From: Adiantum capillus-veneris
Lineage: Eukaryota; Streptophyta; Polypodiopsida; Polypodiales; Pteridaceae
Assembly: GCA_014529385.2 (NCBI GenBank)
Contig: CM043942.1
Coordinates: forward strand, 3,204,501-3,268,500
Reading direction: 5' to 3'
Length of the DNA: 64,000 bases
In this document: positions 10,233-20,946 of the stretch, piece after piece
Layout of the letters: each line of letters opens with the position of its first letter
How positions within the stretch are numbered: position 1 is the first letter of the stretch
Program-made: the position numbers and the translations under genes
The notes under the pieces: generated by a model
Database searches by the model: none
Seen by the model: only the letters and a program-made list of their open reading frames with translations
What the model was told of the DNA's origin: nothing

Positions 10233-11595
10233 TGTAATGGAATTGACCTATTAACTTGGGAGTAGAGAAAATTAGAGAGAGTACTTTTGTGAAACTACTT
10301 TGTGAGCATAGCGGGTGAACATAATTGATGGTAGCAACATAAACATAGCATTTATTTAACTTGGCATTAACAATACTTTTGCAAGAGAGAGAGATTAGAG
10401 AACATGAAAACAGTTGAGGACCGGATTTATGTGGAGCCGGTCCGCCCTTCAAGAGGCATTTGTATTATAGTTTCTCCCATCAAGAGAGACTTGTTACAAT
10501 ACAATCTTTGTGCTCCTTGTGACCCAGGTGATGCAATGAAGATGGAAAACTTCATGCATCACGAGCATAACATAAACTTTGTGGAAAGCATTAACTATCC
10601 CAAGTCTCAGTCCCAAGACCTCAAATACCTTTGAAGGTGGAGAGAGCTAGTAGGGAATGAGGGTAGGGAAGAGGAAGAAGAAAAATTTCATAGGAGAAAG
10701 AATTAGTTTCTCACTTATCACACTCTTCTTGCTAGCATACATAATAGCATAGTAATGAAGATGGAGAAGATGTAAAGCATAAGCATTGAAGAATGGCTCT
10801 TGGTTGGATTTGCAGTCCATAGCCAAGAGTGTTGGTGTAGGCCGTCAACCTCTCTACTTGCTTGGAGAAGGAGAGGGAGATCTTGCACTTTTCACAATAC
10901 ACAATTAGTGTGTGTGTGTGTGTGGTAAGTGTGGGAGAGTATACCCCTCAAGCAGGCCCCCTACTTGCTTTGGTCGACGAACCCCCCTTGTAGCTCATGT
11001 CTGAAGCTCGTTGGACCCCTCCACGCCTAGCCAATCACAAGCAAGAATCATACCAAGAAACAAGGGTAGCCTTGGGACAAGTGTCTCCCTTTCCCCTTTG
11101 AGAGAGAGGGCTTGATAAATGCTAAAAGAATTAGTTAAATCCATTAAATTATCATTGGACCCCTTGGAAGGCCAACCAATAGGCTTTAGGCACACCATAA
11201 GGGTAACCTAGATAGGGGCTTGACATGTGTCCTACTTGCCTCTTGGGAAAGGGGTGCCCTTTGGGGGAGAGAGAGTGGTCAAGCAACCACCTCCCCTTCT
11301 TGCATGGCTCTCCCCCTCCTTGTAGGGATTTGCTTTGACTTTTGTGCCACCTCAAGCCCCTCAACCTTGGGCATAGTTCTCACCACAAGCTTGGCCCTTA
11401 AGCCCCTCAAGCTTGGTCTGCGTTCTCACCTCAAGTACAACCCTAGCATATCAAGCATGAAAAGCACCTCAATCATCTCAATCCTCAACCACTTCAAGCA
11501 TCTCATTCATCAGGCATGACAAGCAGCTCAAGCTTGGGCCATGTTCCCACCTCAAGCACAACCCTAGCTTACCTAAGGTCAAAGGACTTTTAACA
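10233..11595 (-). repeat. 3' LTR of chromovirus
   Basis: 1363 bp, plus strand TGTAATGGAATTG ... GGACTTTTAACA. It holds a short (TG)n run near 10910 and a 3' portion built from CCTCAAGC-type repeats (11340-11560). It includes stretches near 10805-10850 and 11110-11160 that the other LTR lacks. Confidence 0.9.
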
Positions 11596-12029
11596 CGAGA
11601 TTTATGATATTAACTCTCTTTGAAATCATAGTCATCCTCAACTACTATGAGGTAGAAGAGGTAATGCCTTAGTCATTAGTCAATCTTGCTTAGCGGGTAG
11701 AGGATCCCTTTTTACCCTACGACATCTTTCCAAGATGGATGACCAATCCATTTGGTGCTTGGGAGACATAGCTGCCTCAAGCATGCTTGCTCTTTAGTCC
11801 ATTTCATTTTCCTAACTAGAGTGACAAATTCTACTTGGTGTTTGAGAGACGTCGTCATCACAAACATGATTCTAAGCATGCATACTATTTAAATTTGTGC
11901 ACAATAAAAAGAGAAAAGAGAACTAGTTTTATAAGACAAAAACATTGGTCATTTAAAAGAAATTTGTACATGTGCTTACTCTAATGTAGCATTGTAAGCA
12001 TTGACAAGGTTCATACTATCCTTAAGTTA
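11596..12029 (-). other. 3' untranslated region of chromovirus
   Basis: No coding signal between the end of integrase and the LTR. A clear polypurine tract next to the LTR is not visible. Confidence 0.5.
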
Positions 12030-13330
12030 TATTCCTTGTATCCATTTAGCATCTTCAAAAGGTAATTTTTGAACTTAATAAGATACCGTCAAATAATCTT
12101 ACCATGTCATACTACCTTGTCTTCATGTGGAAGGATAGCTTCAGGTTGTAGCACCTCTTCTTGGTCTTCAACTTCGGGAGGGTCTTTAATAATTGGTTCA
12201 CTTAGTGGCTCTCCTTTGTAGGGCTTACGTAGGCTCACATGAAAAACATTGTGTATGAGACAATGGTTGGGAAACTTGAGTTGGTAAGCCATCTCATTGA
12301 TAGGATTCAAGATTTGGAAAGGACCATAGTATCTTTTTGCTAGCTTAGTATAATACTTTTGATGGCATGTATGATTTTTTCTCCTCATTTGCCTCAATCG
12401 AGCCTTAGGAAACTTAAGTAAGACCCAATCATTTTCTTTGAATGTTAAGGCCCTTCTGTGCTTGTCAGCAGGAGCTTTTTGCCTTTGTTGAGAGATGGAT
12501 ATAGCCTCATTGATCTTTTGAAAAGATTCTTGTAGGTCATGGCTATACTCATCAGAAGCGAAGATCTTTCCATGTACTTTGAGTAGCGAGGGACTTTTAG
12601 GTTTTCCCTCAATGATCTCAAAAGGTGCTCTTCTCATAGAAGTATGTACAGTATTATTGTAGGCATACTCTACAAGAGGTAAGTACTTTTCCCATTGTGA
12701 GTGTTGATCTACTTCTGTAACATAAGTCTTTAGTAGATCAAGTATTGTAAGATTGGCTATCTCACTTTTGGCCATCCGTTTGTGGGTGATAGGCCGAAGA
12801 GAAATTCAATCTTGTTCGTAGATTTTGAAAGAGACCTTTCCCAAAGTTACTAGTCATTCTAGGATCTCTATCTAGCACGATGGATGTTGGTAATCCATGG
12901 TATTTGAAAATCTGTGATATGGAGAGTTTCCATTTTGTGTGTCTTAATAGTCTTTTTGACGAGAATAAAGTGTTCTTGCTTGCTAAACCTATCAACTAAT
13001 TTCCATATTCCCGTATTCCCATGGATAGACTTGGGTAATCCAAAGATGAAATCCATGGATATACTCTCCCATGGTGAATTTGGGATAGGCAATGGCTGGA
13101 GTAATCTAGGTTCTTTGAGGTTGCTTCCCACTATCATACTTGGTCTTTTGGCATACTACACATTTTAAAACATACTCTTGTATGTCCACTTTCATGGTAG
13201 GCCAATAGAAGTATATTTCTACTCCTTGGAGAGTAGGTTGAATGCCTCTATGTCCCGCATAGGGAGGAGCATGAGATTCATACATGACTTTCTCACGAAG
13301 GGAGTGGGTAACACATAGCATATTGCCATG
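12030..13330 (-). pseudogene. gypsy integrase with GPF motif and chromodomain remnant
   Basis: In order on the minus strand: H2C2 zinc domain (ESHAPPYAGHRGI ... CVVCQKTK, 13290-13130); core with first Asp in [10 protein letters not shown], second in IVLDRDPRM, and TDGQ followed after a one-base shift by SEIANLT, where the catalytic Glu survives; an extended C-terminus with RYYGPFQIL and HNVFHVSLRKP. Then, after TGA at about 12107 and a further stop and shift, YLIKFKNY and FEDAKWIQGI at 12090-12030 recall the conserved end of a chromodomain. At least four frame disruptions. Confidence 0.88.
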
Positions 13331-13418
13331 AGAAGATAACCATCCTGCAAGGTGAATGGTTCCTCTTGCTTCCCCAAAGCAAGGACTGACATTATGTCTC
13401 TAAAGTCAGGGTCAATGG

Positions 13419-13520
13419 CATACTCATCTATCATAGATGATAGATCATTGTGAGTAGCTATAGTCACCGCATACTCATCTATCATAGATGATAGATCATT
13501 GTGAGTAGCTATAGTCACCG
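13419..13520. repeat. Exact 51-bp tandem duplication in pol
   Basis: Units 13419-13469 and 13470-13520 are identical. 51 is a multiple of three, so 17 codons (motif THNDLSSMIDEYAV) are duplicated in frame between RNase H and the integrase zinc domain. Complete identity shows the duplication is much younger than the element. Confidence 0.95.
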
Positions 13521-13598
13521 CATTAACTTTTGGTCATCGTGAAAGTGCATCGGCCACTTGATTGTGCTTACCAAAAATGTGAGCAATATGGAATTAAG

Positions 13599-14765
13599 TT
13601 ACGAAAGAAAATGTGCCCACCTCATTTGTTTTTCGGCAGAAAGCTTGGTTTGCGTCATGAAGTACTTGAGATTTTGGTGGTCGGCTCGTAAACAAAATGG
13701 AGTTCCCACCAATACATAATGCTTCCATGTGTCTAGGGCATGTAGAATAGCTAAAATATCTTTTTCATAAATGTCTAAGACATGTTCATTTGTATTGAGC
13801 CTTCGACTCTCATATCTATGGCACGCCATTCTTGAAGAAAGACTGCTCCAAGGAAATCACTACAAGCATCACATTGGACCTCAAATGGCTTTGAGAGATC
13901 CGGAAGCATGAGTACTGGTTGGGAGGTAAGCTTCTCTTTGAGCTTGTCAAAAACATTTTTATCCTTAGCAGTCCATAAATATTTAACGTTCTTCTTACTT
14001 AAGTCATGTAGTGGTCCTGCTATTTGAGAAAATTTTGCTATGAAGCATCTATAGTATGCACACATACCAAAAAGCTTCCTAGCTCATGTAGATTCCTTGG
14101 ATTGGGCCATGCTTTTATTACATCCAGCTTTGATGGATCCATACGGATACCATATTGAGAGATAATATGACCTAAGTATTGAATCTCTTGAAGGAAAAAT
14201 TCACTCTTCTTTTGATTGATAAAAAGATTTTTCTCCCTCAAAGCTTGAAAAATTACCTTGAGATGTTGCTTATCTCCAAGGACTTGGAGTAGATGATGAT
14301 ATCATCAAAGAACACTCCAAAATGAATTTGCGATAGGGTCTAAAGATCTTCTCCGCTAAATGATCGAATGTGGCTGGAGCATTTGTCAAACCAAAAGGCA
14401 TGACAACATAATCATAAAGACCAAATGTTTTACGGAACGCGGTATTTGCAATATCTTCATTCACAATCCTTATTTGATGATAGCCACTTTTAAAATCAAT
14501 CCTATTGAAGTAGTTTGAACCTTTTAGCTTATCAAATAGATCTTTGACCTGCGTTATGAGAAATCTATTTTTGATAGTGAGATGGTTTAGCGCTTGATAG
14601 TCCACACACATACGGTATGTACCATCTTTCTTTTGTACTAAAAGGACTGGAAAACAAAAGGGAGAGGAGCTGGGCCTCACCATCCCTTTGTCTACCAATT
14701 TTTGTACTTGCCTCATGATCTCCTCTTGTTGAGCTTGGGAAACTCGATAAGGAGTCTTGTTAGGT
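13599..14765 (-). pseudogene. gypsy reverse transcriptase and RNase H
   Basis: RT: FCFPVLLVQKKDGTYRMCVDYQALN, YFNRIDFKSGYHQIRI, VVMPFGLTNAPATF, then after a shift VFFDDIIIYS, where the catalytic Asp pair is preserved near 14290; thumb region KKSEFFLQEIQYLGHIIS. RNase H: PFEVQCDACSDFLGAVF, YEKDILAILHALDTWKHYVL, LRADHQNLKYF. Pieces lie in at least four frames, so the enzyme is dead although motif conservation is high. Confidence 0.92.
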
Positions 14766-14970
14766 GGTGAGCTCTTCCTGGAAGTAGCTCAATGCGATGG
14801 TCATCATCCCCTCATTTTGGAGATAACTCCATAGGTATATCATCGACGAACACATCTTGGAATCCTTTTAGAAAATTAGACAAGTTTAGCTCTTCTTGAT
14901 TCCTACCATTTACATTTGATGAAGACTCTTTGACAAAAATCATGTACGCAGAAACTGAGTTCTTCATTGA

Positions 14971-16807
14971 TTAATCCAAATCTAGAGGATTTACAAGTGG
15001 TATAGTACGACCACACTCACTAGCATCTATATACATGTTCTTTCCCCTATAGGTGAAGTAGATTCTCCCTTCAGGGAACTTCATGTTGGCAGCCATGCAA
15101 CCAAAGCAGAGCGCTGCTAGGATCGGATCCTCATGTTGGAGAGGAGAGATGAAAAAGTATTCTCTATCAACATAACTTTGGACATGAAGCCTCAACTTCC
15201 CAATTAAGGGAGTAACGGAGGCTTGCTGTCCCTTGAAAGTTGTGTCAGTTGTTACAATATCTTCCATCTCAAAAGATTGAATGCCCAACTTGGTGGCCAA
15301 CTCCGTTAATATGAAGTTGTGAGTAGAGCCAGGGTCAAACAAGATGAAGGCATAATGCTCCTTTACCTTTCCCCAAGCATAGGAGAGAGATGATCCTTTG
15401 CAATGAGCATCCTCTTTTGGAGCTTTGATGGTGGAAGCCCTAGGAGTCTCATTGCGAGCATTTTTCCTTGGACAAGAATGATAACCATGTCCTTGCTCCC
15501 CACACTTAAAACACTTATGGTCCTTGCAAAAAGCTTCGAGCTCTTCAAGAGAGAGTTTATTTTTGCCTTTGTAAACCCCCTTCTCCTTGGACCAATTGTT
15601 GTTGTTGTTCTTGTTTTTGGAAGTGCCTTCGGAAGAATTTTGGGCTTTGCTTTTCCCCTTTGCATCATTTTTATCTTTGTTTTCCATGGGCTTGACATTT
15701 TGTCTAGCCCCTTGTTGGAAATTGATGTGTGAAGCAACCATGGTGTGATGGATTACTTCGGTGATAGAACCAGGCTGTTGAGAGTCGATGTATTTGGCCA
15801 TCTCTTCAGGTAATCCCGCACAAAATTGTTTCTTCTTCTTTGTGAAGTCTATCTTTTGGAAGACAAGAGCCTTGAGATGTAAATCCCAAAACCTGTCTAC
15901 ATATTTGTGGATAGACTCATGATAGAGAAGTTTCAAGCACGCCATTCGGTGAGCACCTTGTCCTTTGCATTGCTTGCAAGGAATTTCTTCATGATGGAAA
16001 CTTGTAGAGTCTTCCATGTCTTTGGGGCTTCGCCGTTGCCATGAAGGTTAGTCCACCATTGACAAGCCAATTTTTGGAAGTGCATAGCTACATGACATAG
16101 CTTGGAGGACTCCGTAAAGCCCTCGTCTACAAAGGCCGCATCAAATTATTCGATAAGGGCCAATACTTTGTCGGTAGCACCAAAGGTGCCATCATAGGTG
16201 AGAAAAGAGATACTCTGTCCTCCCTCTTTGAACTTCTTTAGCTTTTGTGACCTTTTCCATGCAGGGTATGATTTGCGATGTCATCCTCTCTTGTATTCTC
16301 TAGGAGAATAGCCATATCTTTCATCGGAAGAGGAGAAAGGTGAAGAAGAAGGAGAAGAGGTTGACCTCTTTCTTGCCCTTTTATTCCTTTGTTTCCTCTC
16401 TTCCCTTTCAGGGTGACGAAGAGAAGGATTTTGTGTTGACCTTTTCCTCTTGGGAGGAGTTGGCGATCGTCTAGACCTCCATCTTTGTGGAGCCACATCT
16501 TCAGATAAACTTAAAGTTTCATTGCTTTCTTGCTCTTTAGATTCCTTCTCTTGTATGGGAGAGCGTCTTTTTTTGGGGGTCTCTTCAGGAGGCCTCCTAA
16601 TGTCTCTCTCCTCTTGAAGAGGAAGGGAAATCCCATAGGCGTGAAGTTATTGAGTAACTTCGGCTTGCAAAGCATGGTTGCTCATAGCTTGTTGCAACCT
16701 AGTAAAATGAGATAATTGACAAACATGGGGGCATCATCATTAGCACCTTCATGTGCAAAATAAAAGCTATCAATGTTCATTCTACTCTCTTGGTTATTGT
16801 CAGCCAT
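14971..16807 (-). pseudogene. gypsy gag and protease (chromovirus)
   Basis: Gag starts at ATG 16807 (MADNNQESRMNIDSFYFAHEG). A Ser/Arg-rich segment (RSRRSPTPPKRKRS, about 16480) precedes the capsid region, which carries WWTNLHGNGEAPKTWKTL in another frame. From 16017 one frame of 348 codons covers gag end, zinc knuckle CFKCGEQGHGYHSC (residues 169-182) and protease. The protease active site reads FDPGSTHNF (Asp at residue 228): the usual Ser/Thr of D-S/T-G is Pro, one base change. At least three shifts interrupt gag. Confidence 0.9.
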
Positions 16808-17208
16808 GTTAACAAAATTTATGTACATACTTATTGTATGCTTTGGCAATTCAAAACCTTAGTTGCCACTCCTCTTAGCCTTTGAAAATTTGGCTCTTAA
16901 GTATCTACACCCACGGCTCAAAGTGGTTAGTTATAGAGAGTAGTGGAGTAAGTCTAACATAGCAGAGTTGGTGAGGGCTAGCTCCTTTTGAAATTCTTAT
17001 GGCTCAATAATGGTAAAGCCATAGGAAAGTCTAAAAAGACTCCATTATTAAGTCCAAAGCTCCCGAGGTGTGCACCATATCCCACATAGTGGGCTCAACA
17101 AAACATATAATAGATCCAGTCCCACTTACCCTAATGTAATTAACAAAATCAACCATCTATAAGCTACTTAAGGAACTCTCTTATTAAGCAAGAAAAGAGA
17201 AACCAAGT
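16808..17208 (-). other. Leader of chromovirus
   Basis: Non-coding between PBS and gag. Nothing else seen. Confidence 0.5.
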
Positions 17209-17220
17209 GCTTTGATACCA
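17209..17220 (-). promoter_or_regulatory. Primer-binding site of chromovirus
   Basis: Plus strand GCTTTGATACCA, coding strand TGGTATCAAAGC, one base from the LTR. One mismatch to the usual initiator-Met site TGGTATCAGAGC. Confidence 0.85.
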
Positions 17221-17221
17221 A

Positions 17222-18453
17222 TGTAATGGAATTGGCTACTTGAGAGTAGCGAAAATTAGAAAATACTTTTGTAGAATTACTTTGTGAGCATAGCGGGTGA
17301 ACATAATTGATCATAGCAATAGAAACATAGCTTTACTTAACTTGGCATGAATAATACTTTTGCAAGAGAGAGAGAGAGAGAGTTTAGAGAACATGACAAG
17401 AGATGAGGACTAGATTTATGTGGAGCCGGTCCCCCCTCCAATAGGCATTTGTATTATAGTTTCTCCCATCAAGAGAGACTTCTTACAATACAATCTTTGT
17501 GTTCCTTGTGACCTAGGTGATGCAATGAAGATGGAAAACTTCATGCATCATGAGCATAACATACACTTTGTGGAAAGCATTAACTATCCCAATCCTCAGT
17601 CCTAAGAACTCAAACACCTTCAAAGGTGGAGAGAGCTAGTAGGGAATGAGGGTAGGGAAGAGGAAGAAGAAACATTTCATAGGAGAAAGAATTAGTTTCT
17701 CACTTATCATCACTCTTTTTGCTAGCATACATAATAGCATAGTAATGAAGATGGAGAAGATGGAAAGCTTAAGAATTGAAGCATGGCTCTTGGTTGGATT
17801 TTCATTCGAGAAGGAGAGGGAGCTCTTGCACTTTGCACAATACACAATCAGTGTGTGTGTGTGTGGTAAGTGTAGGAGAGTATACGCCTTAAGCAGGCCC
17901 CCTAATTGTTTTGGTCGACCCCCCCTGTAGCTCATGCTTGAATCTCATTGGACCCCTCCAGGCCTAGTCAATCATAGGCAAGAAGGGTAGCCTTGGGACA
18001 AGTGTCCCCCTTTGCCCTTCACTGGACCTCTTGGAAGGCCATCCAATAGGCTTTAGGCACACCATGAGGGTAACCTAGCTAGGAGCTTGACATGTGTGCT
18101 ACTTGCCTCTTGGGCAAGGGGTGCCCTTTGGGAGACAGAGTGGTCAAGAAACCACCCCCCTTTCTTGCATGGCTCGCCTCCTCCTTGTAGGGATTTGCTT
18201 TGACTTTTGCGCCACCTCAAGCCCCTCAACCTTGGGCATAGTTCCCTTAAGCCCCTCAAGCTTGGGTTGGGTTCTCACCTCAAGTACAGCCCTAGAATCT
18301 CAAGAATGAAAAGCACCTCAAGCATCTCAATCCTCAAGCAGTTCAAGAATCTCAAGCATCTTAGTCATCAGGCATGACCAGCACCTCAAGCTTGGGCCCG
18401 GTTCCCACTTGAAGCACATTCATAGATTACCTAAGGTCAAAGGACTTTTAACA
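17222..18453 (-). repeat. 5' LTR of chromovirus
   Basis: 1232 bp, TGTAATGGAATTGG ... GGACTTTTAACA, matching 10233-11595 with several indels. Includes short GA (about 17366) and TG (about 17850) runs. Confidence 0.9.
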
Positions 18454-18743
18454 CTACCTATTGCAGGTCTTCAATGAAGCTAACCCTAAGGTCTTTATAC
18501 TCCATTGGTTAGCCTCGTGCTTTGATATACCATCTCTCATTTTAGCCCCTTTACCATTGGCCCTGTGTTGAGATCGATCTATAAGCACATGTCTATATCC
18601 TAACCCTTGTTCCCGTTTATTCTCCCACATTGAATGATCAATTTAATATGAGAAAATCATTTGGGGTGGTTACATATTAGATTTTATGATAGATGCAAGG
18701 GATTTTGTCAAATGGGGGATAGACTTTGTTGGATCTAACTCAC
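18454..18743 (+). pseudogene. gypsy integrase relic, segment 1 of 3
   Basis: Plus strand. The last 50 bp read ARDFVKWGIDFVGSNS, the integrase core around its first catalytic Asp (KWGIDFVGP in the family). The rest is too decayed to align by eye. It stops at the CTCAC duplication where the TRIM-like element is inserted; the same gene resumes at 25446 and again at 38348. The combined fragment resembles Athila/Tat-type plant integrases. Confidence 0.7.
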
Positions 18744-18800
18744 TTTGTGACTTGAGCTAGGGCGGGCGATGCCGGAGGCTTGGAGGGAGTGCAGCAGAAG

Positions 18801-18873
<73 letters not shown>

Positions 18874-19024
18874 TGACATTAGTAAAAATAACTCTTGTTC
18901 TTCTTTTGTGAAGCCTTACATATATAGGAGTCTAGATTGATTTCGACCATCCTTTATACATGCAATGTCCAGTAGCCTTTGCATGCGTTAAGAGTATGTT
19001 CCCATTTGGGATTGACACCCAACA
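18744..19024 (-). repeat. 3' LTR of TRIM-like element
   Basis: 281 bp including a (GA)34 tract. Ends GACACCCAACA. The TATATA at about 18930 could belong to the promoter but has no orientation support. Confidence 0.9.
18803..18870. repeat. GA microsatellite in LTR
   Basis: 68 bp of pure (GA)n. The right LTR has the same tract at 20303-20350, which is where the LINE inserted. Confidence 0.98.
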
Positions 19025-19037
19025 ATCCCCCCTCAAG
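19025..19037 (-). promoter_or_regulatory. Polypurine tract of TRIM-like element
   Basis: Coding strand GGGCTTGAGGGGGAT ends directly at the LTR start TGTTGGG. Confidence 0.8.
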
Positions 19038-20219
19038 CCCGAATTGGACAAGAAACTCATGATACCTCGATTTTTTGGTGTACTTGTCAAACGTGAGTTT
19101 TAGGTTTTCTCACAACCAAGGATTTTTGGTTTATCCATAACCTGGTGCTAAGACAATAACCCCCCCTTGAACAAATAGGGTGTAGGCCAAAAAAGTTAGC
19201 TACCAAAACTGATTGGAGTTTTTGGTTTACTGCCAAACCTTGGGTTTAAGGTGTACCCAGTAACCTCATGAGAGTGGTAAAAACAGGCTGAGAAATGACA
19301 AAAATTGGGAGGTCTTACCACTTATCTGTGTGGCAGTGTCTATAACCCATACAATTTTTTGTCATGGCCATAAATGAAAACATCCTAGAAACAAGGCTTT
19401 TGACTGAAAAAGGTAATTGTGTTGACAAAGAACAAAACATACAAATCTATGACACTGAATAAGGGAAAAACGGTTTTGAAATTTATGTTATTGGACGGAG
19501 TTCTCAAAGAAACTTAAAAATTTGGGATGTGATTTTGTACCCCAATCATGGGTCAATTCTGTCGTAACTTTGCAGTTGGAAACCCACACAACTTGATCAA
19601 AGACAATTTGTATCGAGTTGTCCATGAATGTGCTTGCAATTTTGAAAGCCTTTAGAGACATGGCAGCTGTAAATACTCTCGAGATCACCAAACCTTCACT
19701 GTCGCTTTGCAGCTCTGGAAGCTTTGAAATGCCTATAGATGACCTTCCTTATGTTGCACCGTTGCCTAGTACCACTGAGAGCATTGGTAAAAATGTTTTG
19801 ATAGGCAAGCAAAAACAATATGTTCAATTTTTGACAGACAGCGTTTTTGAAATGCTCAACACAAATGCCTCGCTGCTCTGGTCGCCTAGGAGCTTTCGAG
19901 TAGCGGATGTGAGGGTGTGAATACACCTTTGCTCAAAGCCAATTGAGTGGCCACTTTAAACAAGTGTGTGAACTCACAAGGGAGGGAAAAAAAAATGAGC
20001 TTCTGCAGAGCAGCCGAAACAGTGCGCGATGGCGATTTGATGAACAAAGGCACCTGTAGAGGCCGAATTTGGGGTTGCTCAAGAGTTGGGATCGCTTCAG
20101 CAAGCCAGGGAAATGTTGTTCATGCAACCTTTGTGTGATTTGATGCAGGTCGACGAGCTGGCTGTCTCCCTCTGTGAGCGGTAGGTCTCGCGCTTTGCTT
20201 GTCGAGCACAACCCTTGAG
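19038..20219 (-). other. Internal domain of TRIM-like element, no pol
   Basis: No retroelement domain in any frame; the ORFs of up to 100 codons here have no motif I recognise. Possibly reduced leader sequence of a longer copia element. Confidence 0.6.
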
Positions 20220-20231
20220 GGTCTGATACCA
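20220..20231 (-). promoter_or_regulatory. Primer-binding site of TRIM-like element
   Basis: GGTCTGATACCA on plus, TGGTATCAGACC on the coding strand, two bases from the LTR TGTTGTGACTTG. Ten bases match the initiator-Met site. Confidence 0.85.
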
Positions 20232-20301
20232 GTTGTTGTGACTTGAGCTAGGGCAGGTGATGCCGGAGGCAATCCATGGCTTGGAGGGAGCGAATCAGAA
20301 G

Positions 20302-20355
<54 letters not shown>

Positions 20356-20370
20356 AAGAAAGAAAGAAAG

Positions 20371-20946
20371 CTTTATTAACGTCTTCGAAAGGCCGAACTC
20401 GACCTATGAGACAATATCATATACATGTGTTATTGCTCTAGGCATCGGAAAATAAAAAAAGGGTACAAACTGAAATGAGCTTATACTATGCAAGAGGGTG
20501 TGGTAGGGTGGTGCATATGGTGTACACTGTATAGTGTGGGTCCTCGTGTCGAGGTGTGGTCACGCATCATCAGGCTCAACTAGGGGTTGCAAGGTGATAC
20601 CACCATGAGATGATAGGGAGGGTATCTAAAAACAAGCAACATATGTAGGGTAGAGAATGTGGTACATCGGTGGTGGCCTGCTCAGGTATCTCTGGAATGC
20701 TGGATCTCCTGGTGCTGGTACATGACTCTGCTCTAGATACTGATGGTGTAAGGTTAGTATCCTCGAGATCTCCCTCTGATGACACCCATGTGTCCTGTAT
20801 CCTGGGAGCCTCGGTCTCCGACGTGCCCTCTGAGACTCTACCTGCAGAAGGGTAAGCCCTCTACTCTATGTAGGTAGTGTGGGGGGGTCTGGTCCTGCTC
20901 GTCGGAAAAAATGTGTGATGGTAGTCTGTGTCCTGCTATCCTGACT
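20371..20946 (-). other. 3' UTR of LINE
   Basis: Non-coding after the ORF2 stop. It ends with a minus-strand AATAAA at about 20371-20377, a possible polyadenylation signal placed right at the terminus. Confidence 0.65.

Larger units (their letters stand above)
10233..18453 (-). mobile_element. Decayed Ty3/gypsy chromovirus
   Basis: 8.2 kb, LTR pair 10233-11595 and 17222-18453. Minus-strand order gag, protease, RT, RNase H, integrase defines Ty3/gypsy, and a chromodomain remnant after the GPF motif points to a chromovirus. PBS TGGTATCAAAGC abuts the right LTR. Pol is scattered over many frames by small indels and stops. The LTRs differ in length by 131 bp and by many substitutions, so this is an old insertion. 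I see no 5-bp target duplication: GGTGA on the left, CTACC on the right. Confidence 0.92.

Noticed and set aside
10404-11519. ORFs in the chromovirus LTRs (also 17420-18309)
   Set aside because: Repeated only because the LTRs are repeated; frames are not maintained between the two LTRs.
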